Positions 17,142-26,483 are shown, counted from the first letter of the stretch. The stretch is DNA of 64,000 nt from Anaerotruncus colihominis (GCA_025146135.1 CP102255.1:124001-188000); one strand, 5' to 3'. Numbers and translations: made by a program. The notes: generated by a model from the sequence alone, not told the origin.

Positions 17142-18475
17142 TATTCCACCTCCATCTCGTCCTCTGGTTCTTCGGCTTCATCTGCCGCTTCTTCGACCAT
17201 CTCAAAATCTGGTACTTCAATATTCCGCACATCAATCTGACCTGTCACAACATCGGAGATAAGGCGAGTCCTATATTCGTGCAAACAATCTATTTCCTGA
17301 TTGATTTTTGCAATAAGATCTCGATATTTTTCCTCAATCTCCTTAATTTTGCAAACAATCTGGCATTGTTCTTCATGCGGCGGATATACCGTGTATACAC
17401 TATAAAAATTGGTGTTAGAGAGGTTTTGCAACCCTACGGTCATGCCGTTCGATTTGCTTGCGAACACTCGTCTAAACTCAGGTGTATGATAGAGCGCCTC
17501 GTAATACTTAGACGAAATTTTCATGACCGGCTCATACACGCCATAGTGGAATGTAACAATCCCACGATAGTTAGAACTGAAAAACACCCCCAAATGGGCC
17601 TTGAAGCGATTCAGCACCAGATCATTGGGAAACACCAATTTCCAATTTTCATAGGACGCAGTATGCAAGGATCGCTCCTTCATGTTCTCATATGGCAAAA
17701 GACCATCTTTCTGGGATAAGGAAAGCACGGTTTCCTCCTCACCGAATTTTCTGGATTTTTCTTTGTAAATCCGGTGATTCAGAAGAACTTTCCAATGGGC
17801 AGGGACCTTACCAATGTAGTCAATTCCGCTATCCATCAGTTCTGCGTTCTGATCTAATCCACGAGTAACTACATAAGCAATCGTAGCCTGCTGCTGTTCT
17901 TCCAGTAAGGAAATGATGCGTTTTTTTGCATTGATTAGCCGGTTGACTTTGGAAGTCTGCCAATCCAGATAGCGTACAATCTGATCTTGCTCCTCGCTGG
18001 GTGGTACTGGAATAAGATGGTTTTTTAGCTTGCCATAGTCAATATTCTGTCCTTCTCTTATTCCGGTAACACAGAGCTGCAATAACTCTATAAACAACCG
18101 CGATTTTGCAAGATATCTAAAATACCCTGGTACAATTTTCTGTTTGGGAACCATAATGGTATATGCTGGACTTATGATTCCTTGATAATAGGCGTACTCT
18201 ATCCCGCCCTGAAAAGAGCGCAAACTAATAACGAAGTCTCCTACTCTGACCAATTTTAACAAATGCAGATCTTTAGTGGCTTGTACAGTCCTGTTGCCAT
18301 ACACACCTTTAGGAACAACCCCCATATTCTGCGATGCAACTAAAAGCGGCTCATCTGGATATCCTTTTTCAGACCGCTCGGAAAAAAGGAATTTTATCTT
18401 AATATCTTCCCATGAATCTGGAATTTGAGTTAGCCAAAGTTCTTCAATGGGCTTATAGCTTTCATACTTGCTCAT
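17141..18475 (-). CDS. hsdS: Type I restriction-modification specificity subunit
   Basis: Encodes 444 aa with two target-recognition domains. TRD1 covers about residues 1-150 and TRD2 about 215-370. Each is followed by a coiled-coil spacer (VPPSEEQDQIVRYLDWQTSK and YPPHEEQCQIVCKIKEIEEK). Conserved boundaries include YIGKVPAHWKV and the start of each TRD (IPDSWEDIKIKF). The C-terminal tail is very acidic (EEAADEAEEPEDEMEVE). The start overlaps the hsdM stop by 4 bp (ATGA). It sets the DNA sequence recognised by HsdM and HsdR; the target cannot be read from sequence. Confidence 0.93.
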   Translation of the reverse strand: MSKYESYKPIEELWLTQIPDSWEDIKIKFLFSERSEKGYPDEPLLVASQNMGVVPKGVYGNRTVQATKDLHLLKLVRVGDFVISLRSFQGGIEYAYYQGIISPAYTIMVPKQKIVPGYFRYLAKSRLFIELLQLCVTGIREGQNIDYGKLKNHLIPVPPSEEQDQIVRYLDWQTSKVNRLINAKKRIISLLEEQQQATIAYVVTRGLDQNAELMDSGIDYIGKVPAHWKVLLNHRIYKEKSRKFGEEETVLSLSQKDGLLPYENMKERSLHTASYENWKLVFPNDLVLNRFKAHLGVFFSSNYRGIVTFHYGVYEPVMKISSKYYEALYHTPEFRRVFASKSNGMTVGLQNLSNTNFYSVYTVYPPHEEQCQIVCKIKEIEEKYRDLIAKINQEIDCLHEYRTRLISDVVTGQIDVRNIEVPDFEMVEEAADEAEEPEDEMEVE

Positions 18476-20481
18476 TGCTCAACCCCTCCAAGAATCTCCG
18501 CCAATATGCCATCGGTTTCAGATTCCAGCTTCTTGAGGTCGGCCACTATTTCCTCCATGCTGCGCAGCTGTACCGGCTGATAGAAATACTTGGTGAAGGA
18601 CAGCTCATAGCCGATTTGGGTTTTCTTTTCGTCTACCCAGGCATCCGGTGCATATGGCAGCACCTCGTTTTTCATAAAGGCATCGATCCCGCCCTCATAA
18701 GTAAAGGGAATGATCTCTGTGTCCCGCAGGTCGGTATCAGGTTCTCCGTCAATGGGCTGCGCCATGGGGTCTTTCTCCGTGATAAAGGGACGAATCTTTT
18801 TCAATGCGGCCGCTTTTAGCTTTGTGGCCTCGGCAAAAACCGTCCAATCATCGGTAGGGGTTCCTGCCGGGACAGAGCGGATTGCCTTCTGTACTTGCTC
18901 CAACTCCTCCGCCTTTTTGAAAGTGTCGGCAGGAATCGTTCTGTCAGGGTACACCCGCAGGCGAAGAGGGCGCTCGACAGTAATGGACCAATATGCGAAT
19001 TCCCGGTTGTCAAATACACGGCTGACGGAGCTTTCTTCCATCTCCATGAAAATCCGCATGATTTCATCCCGGAGCTCCGGTGTCAGCTCGCAGTTTTTCT
19101 CGCCCATATTTTTACGCAGCGTGGATTTCATCGTGGTGGCGTCGATCAGCTGAATCTTCCCTTTGCGGCGTTCTTCTTTTTTGTTGCTCAGTACCCAGAT
19201 ATAAGTACCGATGCCTGTGTTATAAAACATTTTCTCCGGCAATGCGATTACCGCTTCCACCAGATCGCTCTCGATGAGATAACGGCGTGCATTGCTTTCG
19301 CCAGAACCTGCATCACCAGTGAACAGCGAAGACCCGTTGTGAACTTCAGCGATACGGCTGCCCAGAGGAGTATCCGTCTTCATCTTAGCCGCATTATTCA
19401 GCAGGAACAGCAACTGGCCATCACTGACACGGGGGATCATGGCAAGCTGAGTGCCATCCTCCAGGTAGGCATTGAAACGGCTGTCCAGAATGTCTTTTTT
19501 GCCGCCCATCTTTTCTGCGTCCACTTTCCAGGTCTTTCCGTAAGGGGGATTGGACAGCATAAAATCAAACTGTCTGGCAGCGTTACCGTCCATCGACAGC
19601 GTAGAACCATAACTGATATGCTCTGCCTGCTTTCCGTCACCCTTCAGCAGCATATCCGCTTTACAGATGGCATAGGTCTCCGGCTGCACTTCCTGACCAA
19701 ACAAGTGAATCGAAACCTGCTTTCCGGTTTCTTCCGCCAGTTCCAGCAGGCGATCCTGCGCCACAGTCAGCATACCGCCCGTACCGCAGGCTCCATCATA
19801 GCAGGAATAGGTGGCATCCTTGATCTGGTCCTTGATGGGTACAAAAATCAAGTCTGCCATCAGTTCCACCACATCACGAGGCGTGTAGTGTTCGCCGGCT
19901 TCTTCGTTGTTGGCCTCGTTGAACTTGCGAATCAGTTCTTCAAAGATAGTGCCCATGGCGTGGTTATCAAGCCCCGGCAACTTGATCTCGGTTTTACTAT
20001 CATCGGTATAAACCGGATTAGGGCTGAGGTTTATTTCCTTGGACACAAATTTTTCAATAACTGCGCCCAGAATGTCGGCTTCGATCATTGTATCGATCTG
20101 ATTGCGGAACTGGAACTTTTGCAAAATCTCCTGTACATTGGGAGAAAAACCGTCCAGATAGGCGATAAAATCAGCTTTGAGCTGCTGTTGCTTGGCGCGA
20201 GCCGTTAAATCACGCAGACGGAAAGGAGAAGTATTGCAAAAAGCCTGTCCAGCGGCTACGCACAGCGCATCTGTCTGATTGGTAATACCAGCGGCATCCA
20301 GTTTGGCTTTCATGTCCATAACCTGCTGTTTCGTATCCTGCAAAACAGCATCCAGACGGCGAATTACCGTCATCGGCAAAATCACATCACGATACTTGCC
20401 ACGCACATATACATCGCGCAGGCAATCATCGGCAATACTCCATATAAAATTAACGATCTGGTTGTGGATTTGATTATCCAT
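18472..20481 (-). CDS. hsdM: Type I restriction-modification methyltransferase subunit
   Basis: Encodes 669 aa from ATG 20481 (MDNQIHNQIVNF), 7 nt from GAGGAG; an ATG six bases upstream is too close. It is an N6-adenine methyltransferase: N-terminal helical HsdM_N domain (FIWSIADDCLRDVYVRGKYR), SAM motif GACGTGGML near residue 232 and catalytic motif NPPYG near 311, preceded by the signature HYTPRDVVELMADL. The C-terminal helices bind HsdS. Promoter-proximal gene of the hsdM-hsdS-SEFIR-DUF4145-hsdR operon and 20 bp after the DUF262 gene, so possibly co-transcribed with it. Confidence 0.94.
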   Translation of the reverse strand: MDNQIHNQIVNFIWSIADDCLRDVYVRGKYRDVILPMTVIRRLDAVLQDTKQQVMDMKAKLDAAGITNQTDALCVAAGQAFCNTSPFRLRDLTARAKQQQLKADFIAYLDGFSPNVQEILQKFQFRNQIDTMIEADILGAVIEKFVSKEINLSPNPVYTDDSKTEIKLPGLDNHAMGTIFEELIRKFNEANNEEAGEHYTPRDVVELMADLIFVPIKDQIKDATYSCYDGACGTGGMLTVAQDRLLELAEETGKQVSIHLFGQEVQPETYAICKADMLLKGDGKQAEHISYGSTLSMDGNAARQFDFMLSNPPYGKTWKVDAEKMGGKKDILDSRFNAYLEDGTQLAMIPRVSDGQLLFLLNNAAKMKTDTPLGSRIAEVHNGSSLFTGDAGSGESNARRYLIESDLVEAVIALPEKMFYNTGIGTYIWVLSNKKEERRKGKIQLIDATTMKSTLRKNMGEKNCELTPELRDEIMRIFMEMEESSVSRVFDNREFAYWSITVERPLRLRVYPDRTIPADTFKKAEELEQVQKAIRSVPAGTPTDDWTVFAEATKLKAAALKKIRPFITEKDPMAQPIDGEPDTDLRDTEIIPFTYEGGIDAFMKNEVLPYAPDAWVDEKKTQIGYELSFTKYFYQPVQLRSMEEIVADLKKLESETDGILAEILGGVEQ

Positions 20482-20500
20482 AATCATGCTCCTCTATCAT

Positions 20501-22285
20501 TTATAATTTACAAAGGCAATCATACGCTTTGCGAACCGTCTGTGCCATGAGAACTCGGCGCTGACTCAAAAACTCCATATATTCCATGTTCTCAAAGTCA
20601 GTGGGCAACGCATGGTCTTCACAGGCTTTCTGGTATGCTTCTTCTCCGAGTTTCTGGCGATAATACGCAACATAATCTTTGGGAGCCTTATCAGAAATTT
20701 CGATGTTCGTGGCGTAGTCAAGATAAGTGAAGTTGGCAATCTGATTTCTGTCACGGTCACTACTGAACCCAATACCGGTCAGATAGTTTTTGGGGAAAAT
20801 GTGGTGTTTGTCGATTGCGTTTTTCGTTCCGCTGGAACCAAGAATAAAATACTTTGATACTGGGGTATTGCTAAATAGCATGGGGGTATTCAGCACAATC
20901 TGCGCCGCCACATATCCATACCATGCGGGAGAAATGGCTGCAGCACTGTTCAGTTCGTTGGGAAGGGTCAGCCTGAAGTAGTCATCGGTAAAGTGGGTTT
21001 CGATGACTCGGTCGAGGTAGGCAACAAACTCAGCCGCGGTATGAATATCACGCAAATCTGCAAATTGCTTTTCTACTTCAGACTCGGTGGAGCCGGTATA
21101 GAAGTAAGTAATGGTACTCATAAAGAACCACTTGCTGATACATTTCTTCAACTGCGCAGCGTCCAGCTTATAATCATACTTTGCAATCAGGTAGAGAACA
21201 TAACTGAAAACAACCGCATTGGAAGATGCAATCAGCTTATCGCTGATATATCCGGCCTCGGCCACGATATTGATAAATCCATGCCAGTTGTTTAGATTCA
21301 TGACCTTATCCAGAGCATCTTTGAAAATCTGGAGATTCTCATACCGAACCTCATCAGAAAACTTTCCGGTTTCCAGGTTTTTACCTCTCAAAAGCATATA
21401 AGCATATCTCAGGCGAGCCCGCTTAAAGCCTACACCGACTGCCATACGAATCAGGTGGGATGGCTCGACCGCCAAAAGAGTGTTGTAGGATGTATTGGCG
21501 GCCGGTACTCTGGATGCTGCTGCAAAGGCATTGATTTTATCACTGGTTTCATTCTCATAAACGGAAATAAGGGTTTGGATAAAATTATTTTCTGTCAGGC
21601 TCTGGCCACCGGAATTGACTCGGACAAAAATGTCTGCTACATCTTCTTCATCCGCAGTATAGCTGATTTCCAGGGTAGGCAAAGAATAATCAGAGAGATT
21701 GAGAAGTGCGTTGATATTATCTTCGATTCTATCTTCTTCCTCATCGGTTAGCAGCGGAAGTTCCTTTTTACTGCGTCCATCATTGGCCTCTTTGATGAAA
21801 CGGCGCCGGAGAGAACTGATGGAATTATCTTCTTTCGCAAGAAACACATCACTAATACGGCTGATCCATTCCGGGTCCCGTTCATATGCTTGAGACCACA
21901 CAGCAAATTCACGAGTCAATGGATTGTAAGAAATTTTAATCTCACGATCAGCAAAGTTTTTATCTTTTACCTTTACTGCAAACATTGCCGCCACGAGAGC
22001 TGTGAGACGCTGTTGGCCGTCAATCACAAGTTCTTTGGGTTCTTCATATGTTTTTGCATTTTGTCCGATGGCGCTCTTTTTACTTTCGTAATCAGAGGGA
22101 GATTCCCACAGCATAATGTAGCCAATAGGATAACCTTTGAGCATAGAGTCAAATAATTCACGAACTTTATTGTCTTTCCAGACAAATGGACGCTGAAGAT
22201 CAGGCAGGCCAATACGTCCATTACGCACATCTTTAACCAAGTCTCCCACCTTGCTTGGGATATTCTTGAATAGTTCTTTTCCCAT
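20501..22285 (-). CDS. DUF262/DUF1524 protein (GmrSD-like type IV restriction nuclease)
   Basis: Encodes 594 aa from ATG 22285 after GGAGG. The N-terminal DUF262 domain has the conserved DLQRPFVWKD and DGQQR (near residue 89) motifs, expected to bind or hydrolyse nucleotides. The C-terminal DUF1524 half has a His-Me-finger-type HHIFPKNYL motif (near 495) followed by NFTYLDYATNIEISDKAP. Proteins of this plan cut modified phage DNA (GmrSD/BrxU class). It lies next to the type I RM operon, a typical defence-island pairing. A 280-bp copy of its middle part is found at 61463-61740. Confidence 0.88.
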   Translation of the reverse strand: MGKELFKNIPSKVGDLVKDVRNGRIGLPDLQRPFVWKDNKVRELFDSMLKGYPIGYIMLWESPSDYESKKSAIGQNAKTYEEPKELVIDGQQRLTALVAAMFAVKVKDKNFADREIKISYNPLTREFAVWSQAYERDPEWISRISDVFLAKEDNSISSLRRRFIKEANDGRSKKELPLLTDEEEDRIEDNINALLNLSDYSLPTLEISYTADEEDVADIFVRVNSGGQSLTENNFIQTLISVYENETSDKINAFAAASRVPAANTSYNTLLAVEPSHLIRMAVGVGFKRARLRYAYMLLRGKNLETGKFSDEVRYENLQIFKDALDKVMNLNNWHGFINIVAEAGYISDKLIASSNAVVFSYVLYLIAKYDYKLDAAQLKKCISKWFFMSTITYFYTGSTESEVEKQFADLRDIHTAAEFVAYLDRVIETHFTDDYFRLTLPNELNSAAAISPAWYGYVAAQIVLNTPMLFSNTPVSKYFILGSSGTKNAIDKHHIFPKNYLTGIGFSSDRDRNQIANFTYLDYATNIEISDKAPKDYVAYYRQKLGEEAYQKACEDHALPTDFENMEYMEFLSQRRVLMAQTVRKAYDCLCKL

Positions 22286-22616
22286 ACTGATCCTCCGAAA
22301 GTAACCTAATGGTTATTATTTTTCTATAAAATCCGAATTCCAAGTAGGCCAGCGATATCCTTGTCATCTGTGCAAATCTCACAGGCCAGGTATTGGCTAA
22401 CCAATCGCTCTCATTCACTATAAATGGCGGGGCTACTTGCTTTTATTGCTCACTTTTGAGAAAGTGAGCAATAAAACTGTTCTCTCCAACTCAAGCTGTT
22501 CGGCAACTGCAGGCATCACTCAGCCCTGGTCACACCAGCACGAAAGATATTTGGAAGACCGCCGAGGGCCGGCTTCGATGCGGTTGTTTTCCTGCTGCAG
22601 CTCTATCTCAATAAAG
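22286..22616. other. Intergenic region between DUF262 gene and XRE regulator
   Basis: Holds a strong hairpin at 22441-22476 and probably the promoter of the DUF262-hsd operon on the minus strand, which I could not define. No gene is recognised; short frames look random. Confidence 0.5.
22441..22476 (-). terminator. Bidirectional hairpin terminator after the XRE regulator
   Basis: Perfect 16-bp stem (TTTTATTGCTCACTTT with AAAGTGAGCAATAAAA), loop TGAG, with T/A runs at the stem ends on both strands. Confidence 0.8.
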
Positions 22617-22832
22617 TCAATCCTCATTTTCCTCTTTCACCAACTCAATAATATCGCAGAAATCACAGTCCAGTGCTTTGCAGATTTTAGTGAGGATCTC
22701 CGTGCTGACATGCTCATTCTTGCCCAGTTTGGCAAGAGCAGTGGTAGAAATACCTGTAACCAGGCGCAGATCCTTCTTTTTCATATTCTTATCGATCAAG
22801 AGTTTCCACAGTTTATTGTAGCAAACGGTCAT
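22617..22832 (-). CDS. XRE-family regulator upstream of the RM/DUF262 block
   Basis: Encodes 71 aa (MTVCYNKLWKLLIDKNMKKK). One helix-turn-helix domain fills the protein: KKKDLRLVTGISTTALAKLG, STEILTKICKALDCDFCDII, ELVKEENED. It is closely similar to the regulator at 52883-53110 that opens the other defence operon, especially at YNKL-KLLIDK, TEIL-KIC-ALDCD and DI-ELV. Transcribed toward the defence block and separated from it by 330 bp and a terminator. Likely a repressor of itself and perhaps of the block. Confidence 0.8.
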   Translation of the reverse strand: MTVCYNKLWKLLIDKNMKKKDLRLVTGISTTALAKLGKNEHVSTEILTKICKALDCDFCDIIELVKEENED

Positions 22833-23018
22833 AATAACACCTCATGCGCTGGGTTTATACTTATATGGAATAATTTTAGCAAAGGAAGAGCGCTTTGTCT
22901 ATTGAAAATCCATTTTTCAGATTTTTGCTTTCATTTTCAGACACTTATTTCAAATCAAACACAGCTACCAAATAACTTTTGGAGATACCTTGTGCTTGGG
23001 GTCAATTCATAAAAATTC

Positions 23019-23044
23019 TGTAACAACCCGCATTGATGTGCGTC
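23019..23044 (+). promoter_or_regulatory. ECF-type promoter, probable autoregulation
   Basis: TGTAAC (23019-23024), 16-bp spacer, CGTC (23041-23044), close to the AAC/CGT pattern of ECF sigma promoters. It lies 27 bp before the ECF sigma gene, as expected for autoregulation. Confidence 0.6.
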
Positions 23045-23071
23045 ATATAGGCAGAAAGCGAGGTGGTGTGG

Positions 23072-23542
23072 ATGGATTTTGACCAGCTGTATAAGGAGCA
23101 GTTCCCAGTGGTGTACCGCTATCTGACAGGACTCTGTGGGAACCAAGCGTTGGCAGAAGAATTGACCCAGGAGACCTTCTGTCGTGCCATTGAACACAGC
23201 GCCTCCTTTCAAGGGAAATGCCGGCTGTCCGTATGGCTGTGCCAAATCGGGAAGAACTGCTGGCTCTCCTACTTGAGAAAGGCGAAACGGCAGGCGGGAG
23301 ATGAGGCCCTGGAGCAGATGACCTCTCCTCAGAATGTAGAAGAGGATCTGCTCATCCAGGAAAACGCCCGCCAGATCCACCAGCGGCTCCATGCTCTGCC
23401 GGAGCCATACCGGGAGGTGTTTACCCTGCGGGTCTTTGCGGAACTGCCCTATGGGCAAATCGGTGAATTGTTCGGCAAATCTGAAAACTGGGCCAGAGTG
23501 ACTTATTATCGTGCAAAACAGAAAATCAAGGAGGGGTTATGA
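23072..23542 (+). CDS. ECF-subfamily RNA polymerase sigma factor
   Basis: Encodes 156 aa. ATG 23072 has GAGGTGG upstream; GTG codons at 23063 and 23066 are closer to or inside that site. Region 2 at about 5-75 (FPVVYRYLTGLCGNQALAEE, LTQETFCRAI) and region 4 at about 100-150 (LPEPYREVFTLRVFAELPYG, QIGELFGKSENWARVTYYRA) are clear. The length is that of minimal ECF factors. It overlaps its anti-sigma gene by 4 bp. The pair probably responds to an envelope signal; only their own promoter is recognised here. Confidence 0.92.
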   Translation: MDFDQLYKEQFPVVYRYLTGLCGNQALAEELTQETFCRAIEHSASFQGKCRLSVWLCQIGKNCWLSYLRKAKRQAGDEALEQMTSPQNVEEDLLIQENARQIHQRLHALPEPYREVFTLRVFAELPYGQIGELFGKSENWARVTYYRAKQKIKEGL

Positions 23543-24201
23543 TGAAATGTGAGATTATCCATGACCTGCTGCCCCTGTACTGCGATGGGCTGTGCAGCGA
23601 GGCCAGCAAACAGGAGATCGAAGCCCATGTGGTACAATGCGAGAAGTGCCGCGCCTGTTTGGCGGAAATGAAGGAGGAGACTCCCGTCCCCTCGCTCTCT
23701 CAGGAGTCGGAAACGGAAGCCCGTGTTCTTCAGGGAGTGAAGAAGAAGTTTTCCCGTGGGCGCCGGCGGGCGGTCCTGATCGCCGTGGCGGTCATGCTGA
23801 TTTTTTCCATTGTATTGGCGGGTGCGGCCGATGTTCCGCAGCCGGTATCCTATACGGACGGTCTGGTGACGGCAGAGCTTGCGGTGGATGAGGTGATTGA
23901 CCTCTACTATCACGGCGGGAGCTACGATTCTTTCCACGGCTTCAGCCGGGAGGTGGACGGACGGAATGCTGTTTTCCTCTATTTTGACCGTACCCTTCGC
24001 TCGGATGTGATGCCGGATCGCGAGGGACATTTGTGCATCGGCAACGGTCTGCTGACCGACTTTGAGACAGCTACCTATCAAGTAGATCGGCAGGTGGATG
24101 CGGTCTACTATTTGGTGGGAGATTATCTGCAGCTCCCCGGTCTGGCGCAGGCCGAATTTGAGCAGGCCGTGGCGGATGCGGTCCTTCTGTGGGAACGCTG
24201 A
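23539..24201 (+). CDS. Membrane anti-sigma factor with zinc-finger domain
   Basis: Encodes 220 aa. The N-terminal cytoplasmic zf-HC2 domain has EAHVVQCEKCRACL with the His and two Cys expected to bind zinc. One transmembrane helix follows Arg-rich sequence (RRRAVLIAVAVMLIFSIVLA, about residues 74-95). The C-terminal 120 residues are extracellular and of unknown fold. It should hold the ECF sigma factor at the membrane until a signal arrives. The start overlaps the sigma gene stop (ATGATG), so the pair is coupled. Confidence 0.88.
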   Translation: MMKCEIIHDLLPLYCDGLCSEASKQEIEAHVVQCEKCRACLAEMKEETPVPSLSQESETEARVLQGVKKKFSRGRRRAVLIAVAVMLIFSIVLAGAADVPQPVSYTDGLVTAELAVDEVIDLYYHGGSYDSFHGFSREVDGRNAVFLYFDRTLRSDVMPDREGHLCIGNGLLTDFETATYQVDRQVDAVYYLVGDYLQLPGLAQAEFEQAVADAVLLWER

Positions 24202-24221
24202 ACCAAGCCTACAAGCAGAAT

Positions 24222-24258
24222 GCCTGGGCAGCTTTTCGAGGGTTGCCCAGGCTAATTT
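24222..24258 (+). terminator. Terminator of the sigma/anti-sigma operon
   Basis: Nine-bp stem GCCTGGGCA/TGCCCAGGC followed by TAATTTTATATTT. Confidence 0.75.
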
Positions 24259-24503
24259 TATATTTCGTCTTCCCATACACAACGAGCGCCCGTTCTCCTG
24301 GTCCGACAGGAGAATGAGCGCTCGCTTTCATCATTGTGTAGTTTCATCGAGATCCGCCACGCCAGTTCAAATCCGGCGATAAAACTGTCGAGTGAGGTCT
24401 GTTCTGTGATAGAGTCCTGGGCGTCGATGATCCGCAGCACAAGCTTGCGCTCCGGCGGGGCATAGAAGCAGTCATACAGCCCCTTGAGCAGTTCGTTTTC
24501 CAT
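24258..24503 (-). CDS. Small mobile-element protein (DUF6809-like), function unknown
   Basis: Encodes 81 aa from ATG 24503 (MENELLKGLYDCFYAPP), 8 nt from AAGGAGG. It reads RKLVLRIIDAQDSITEQTSL, DSFIAGFELAWRISMKLHN. The pattern LL-L-D-(x)-DS-FI-GF-LA-R resembles the gene at 35492-35795 beside the integrases of element II, a small helical family of mobile elements. No catalytic motif. The tail (SFSCRTRRTGARCVWEDEI) is unlike the homologue and may result from a late frameshift. It sits just downstream of integrase 1. Confidence 0.55.
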   Translation of the reverse strand: MENELLKGLYDCFYAPPERKLVLRIIDAQDSITEQTSLDSFIAGFELAWRISMKLHNDESERSFSCRTRRTGARCVWEDEI

Positions 24504-24557
24504 TGTCATCGCCTCCTTGCGACCCAAATATATACCATGCCTTCCGCAGAATATCCA

Positions 24558-25526
24558 TCAGAATTTCAGGAGGTTATCCAGAATATCTGCCACCTGCTGC
24601 AACTCCTCCTGAGACGCTTCGGTGGGTTCGTTCTCATCCTTGGCAGCCGGGCGGGCCAGATATGGTGCATAGTTCTGCCGGGTCATTGCGGTTCTGAAGT
24701 GGCCCAGCATTTGAGAAACCTCTTTCGCATCCATTCCATTTTGCAGCGACAGGACGGCGCAGGTGTGCCGGAGATCCGCGAACCGAATGTGATCCAGCCC
24801 GGCCTCTCTGATGATCTCATTGTGCAGCCGGCGCACCATCTGGGGGGAATACGGCTTCTGAGTGGCCGGGTGCATGAACATGAGAGGACTTCTAAGGTGT
24901 TTTGCATGTTCCAGGCATAGGAACTTAACGACTTCCTCCGTCAGGCTGACGATCCTGGTGCCGCCCTCATACTCCACCAGTTCCCGCCGCTCCACGGAGC
25001 GTTTCTCAGTGATGGTCAGCGTCCGCTCCTTCGTGTCCAGGTCGCTCCACTTCAGAGCAATCAGTTCTCCTTGCCGAAGTCCCACCGTCAGCGCCAGCAG
25101 GAACATGGGGAGGTGGCCCAACCGCGCTGCCGCGTCCAGATAGTCCTCTACCTCTGCTGGCGTCAGCACATTGGCGCTGACCTTCTTGGGCTTTGGGTAG
25201 CGAAACGCTCGGGCGGGGTTGTCTGCTATCAGCCCATCCCGCATCGCCTGATCCAGGCATTGCTGGAGCAGGCGGTGGATGTGCCGCATGGTATGCTTCC
25301 CCAGCCCTGGGTATTCGGGGCTTTCCAGGCGGTGACCGCCATAGCGCCTTCGCTCCTCCAGAAAATCTCCCACCTGTTCTGTGGTCAATTCAGAGAGCTG
25401 GATCTCCCCAAGTCCGGGGAGAATGTGGTTCTTGAAGAGGTAACCGTGGGCCGCATAGGTAGTCGGCCTGCTCTGGTTCTTGTCGTAGACCTCCTGCCAG
25501 CGGAGAATATAGTCTTTCAGCGTCAT
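24558..25526 (-). CDS. Tyrosine recombinase/integrase of element I
   Basis: Encodes 322 aa from ATG 25526 (MTLKDYILRWQEVYDKNQSR), preceded by GGAGGTGGGG. Core-binding SAM-like domain at about 1-110, catalytic domain after. Catalytic residues: Arg in LRQGELIAL (about 149), HxxR in RFADLRHTCAVLS (about 250), a GH motif in QMLGHFRTA and Tyr in RQNYAPYL (about 286). Complete, so it may be active. Its start overlaps the stop of an upstream integrase-like partner. Together with the tRNA-Pro site this is a candidate for integrating element I. Confidence 0.9.
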   Translation of the reverse strand: MTLKDYILRWQEVYDKNQSRPTTYAAHGYLFKNHILPGLGEIQLSELTTEQVGDFLEERRRYGGHRLESPEYPGLGKHTMRHIHRLLQQCLDQAMRDGLIADNPARAFRYPKPKKVSANVLTPAEVEDYLDAAARLGHLPMFLLALTVGLRQGELIALKWSDLDTKERTLTITEKRSVERRELVEYEGGTRIVSLTEEVVKFLCLEHAKHLRSPLMFMHPATQKPYSPQMVRRLHNEIIREAGLDHIRFADLRHTCAVLSLQNGMDAKEVSQMLGHFRTAMTRQNYAPYLARPAAKDENEPTEASQEELQQVADILDNLLKF

Positions 25527-26233
25527 ATCCCCACCTCCATGCACTGGCGCTGCAGGTTCCGGAAGGCCACCCACGGCAAGCCCGCCTGTTTCAGAATCCG
25601 CTTGTGGAGGTAGTAGAACTCGTGGAGCTGATACGGCGCTCCGGTCTTGGGGTTGAGGAACACATAGAAGCCGATTTCCGGCATCCGTTCCAGAAGATGT
25701 TCCGCTTTGCTGTTGAGAGTCAGCAGGCGCTATCCCTTGAGGATGTACCGGCAGCGGATATGAAAATCGGCCCACAACAAGGTGATGAGTTCACACTGCC
25801 GCAGGCCGCTGGAGAGTCCTGTGTAAATGAGAGGGAGTGCGCCCAGCTGTTCCGCCGCGTTCAGGTACCGCTGTAGCTGCCCCAGGCGCAAAGGGGCTGT
25901 TTTATATGCTTCTGCTTGTGGCTCCTGACAGAGCCGCACTGGGTTGTAGGGGATGCGCTGGTCGCGGGCCGCCTCATCCATACAGCGCCGTAGGAGCAGA
26001 TGGACGCACCAGACGCTTCTGGCGCTGAGCCCCTGGCTCCGCAGGCTGTCATAGAAACTGGTGACGGTGTCTTCGATCAGCTCCGCCAGCGGGATGCCCC
26101 CGATTCCGGGGAGGATGTGGCGGTAGATCAGGTTTCGGTATCCGCCCACGGTGCTACCGCTCCATCTGCCCTGGTTCTCGCAGAACCAGCGGTCGCACCA
26201 CCGGCCTACCGTGTAATTGTTTTCTTTCTGCAT
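25523..26233 (-). pseudogene. Integrase-like partner protein, interrupted by an amber codon
   Basis: Starts at ATG 26233 (MQKENNYTVGRWCDRWFCEN) after AAAGGGAGG. It resembles the N-terminal and core parts of a tyrosine recombinase (SGLRQCELITLLWADFHIRC). At 25730-25732 a TAG follows RYILKG. The same frame then reads on without further stops: RLLTLNSKAEHLLERMPEIG, FYVFLNPKTGAPYQLHEFYY, LHKRILKQAGLPWVAFRNLQ, to TGA at 25523-25525 overlapping the next start. It lacks a catalytic Tyr motif, so the intact form may be an accessory protein. Either a pseudogene or dependent on readthrough. Confidence 0.7.
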
Positions 26234-26433
26234 GTCGTCGCCTCCCTTTGGCAACCGAACAATACCACAGAAAGAGAGAAATAGCCACTACTTTATCGCC
26301 CTGTGTATGCCTTTGTTGTCTTTTGCGCGGCGGCATGGTAAAATGAGATACCTTTCCACGCTCCTTGTAAAAAAGTGCCTTATTCTTTGTATAGGCGTGC
26401 TAAAAAATGATACGCCTAAGAGTCAGAAATGAC

Positions 26434-26462
26434 TTGCTTTCAGGCTTCGCCAGAGGTACAAT
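26434..26462 (+). promoter_or_regulatory. Conserved promoter at the right end of element I
   Basis: TTGCTT, 17-bp spacer, TACAAT. The same boxes with the same spacer and similar flanks (CGCCAGAGG/CGGCAGAGG before the -10) occur at 54620-54648 in element II. Here the transcript would meet the hairpin at 26484-26542 within 20 nt, as if the gene between them had been lost. Confidence 0.55.
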
Positions 26463-26483
26463 ACCCCAAACCCAAACAGCAAA

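Noticed and set aside
18895..20208. 437-codon frame on the plus strand
   Set aside because: Antisense shadow of hsdM.
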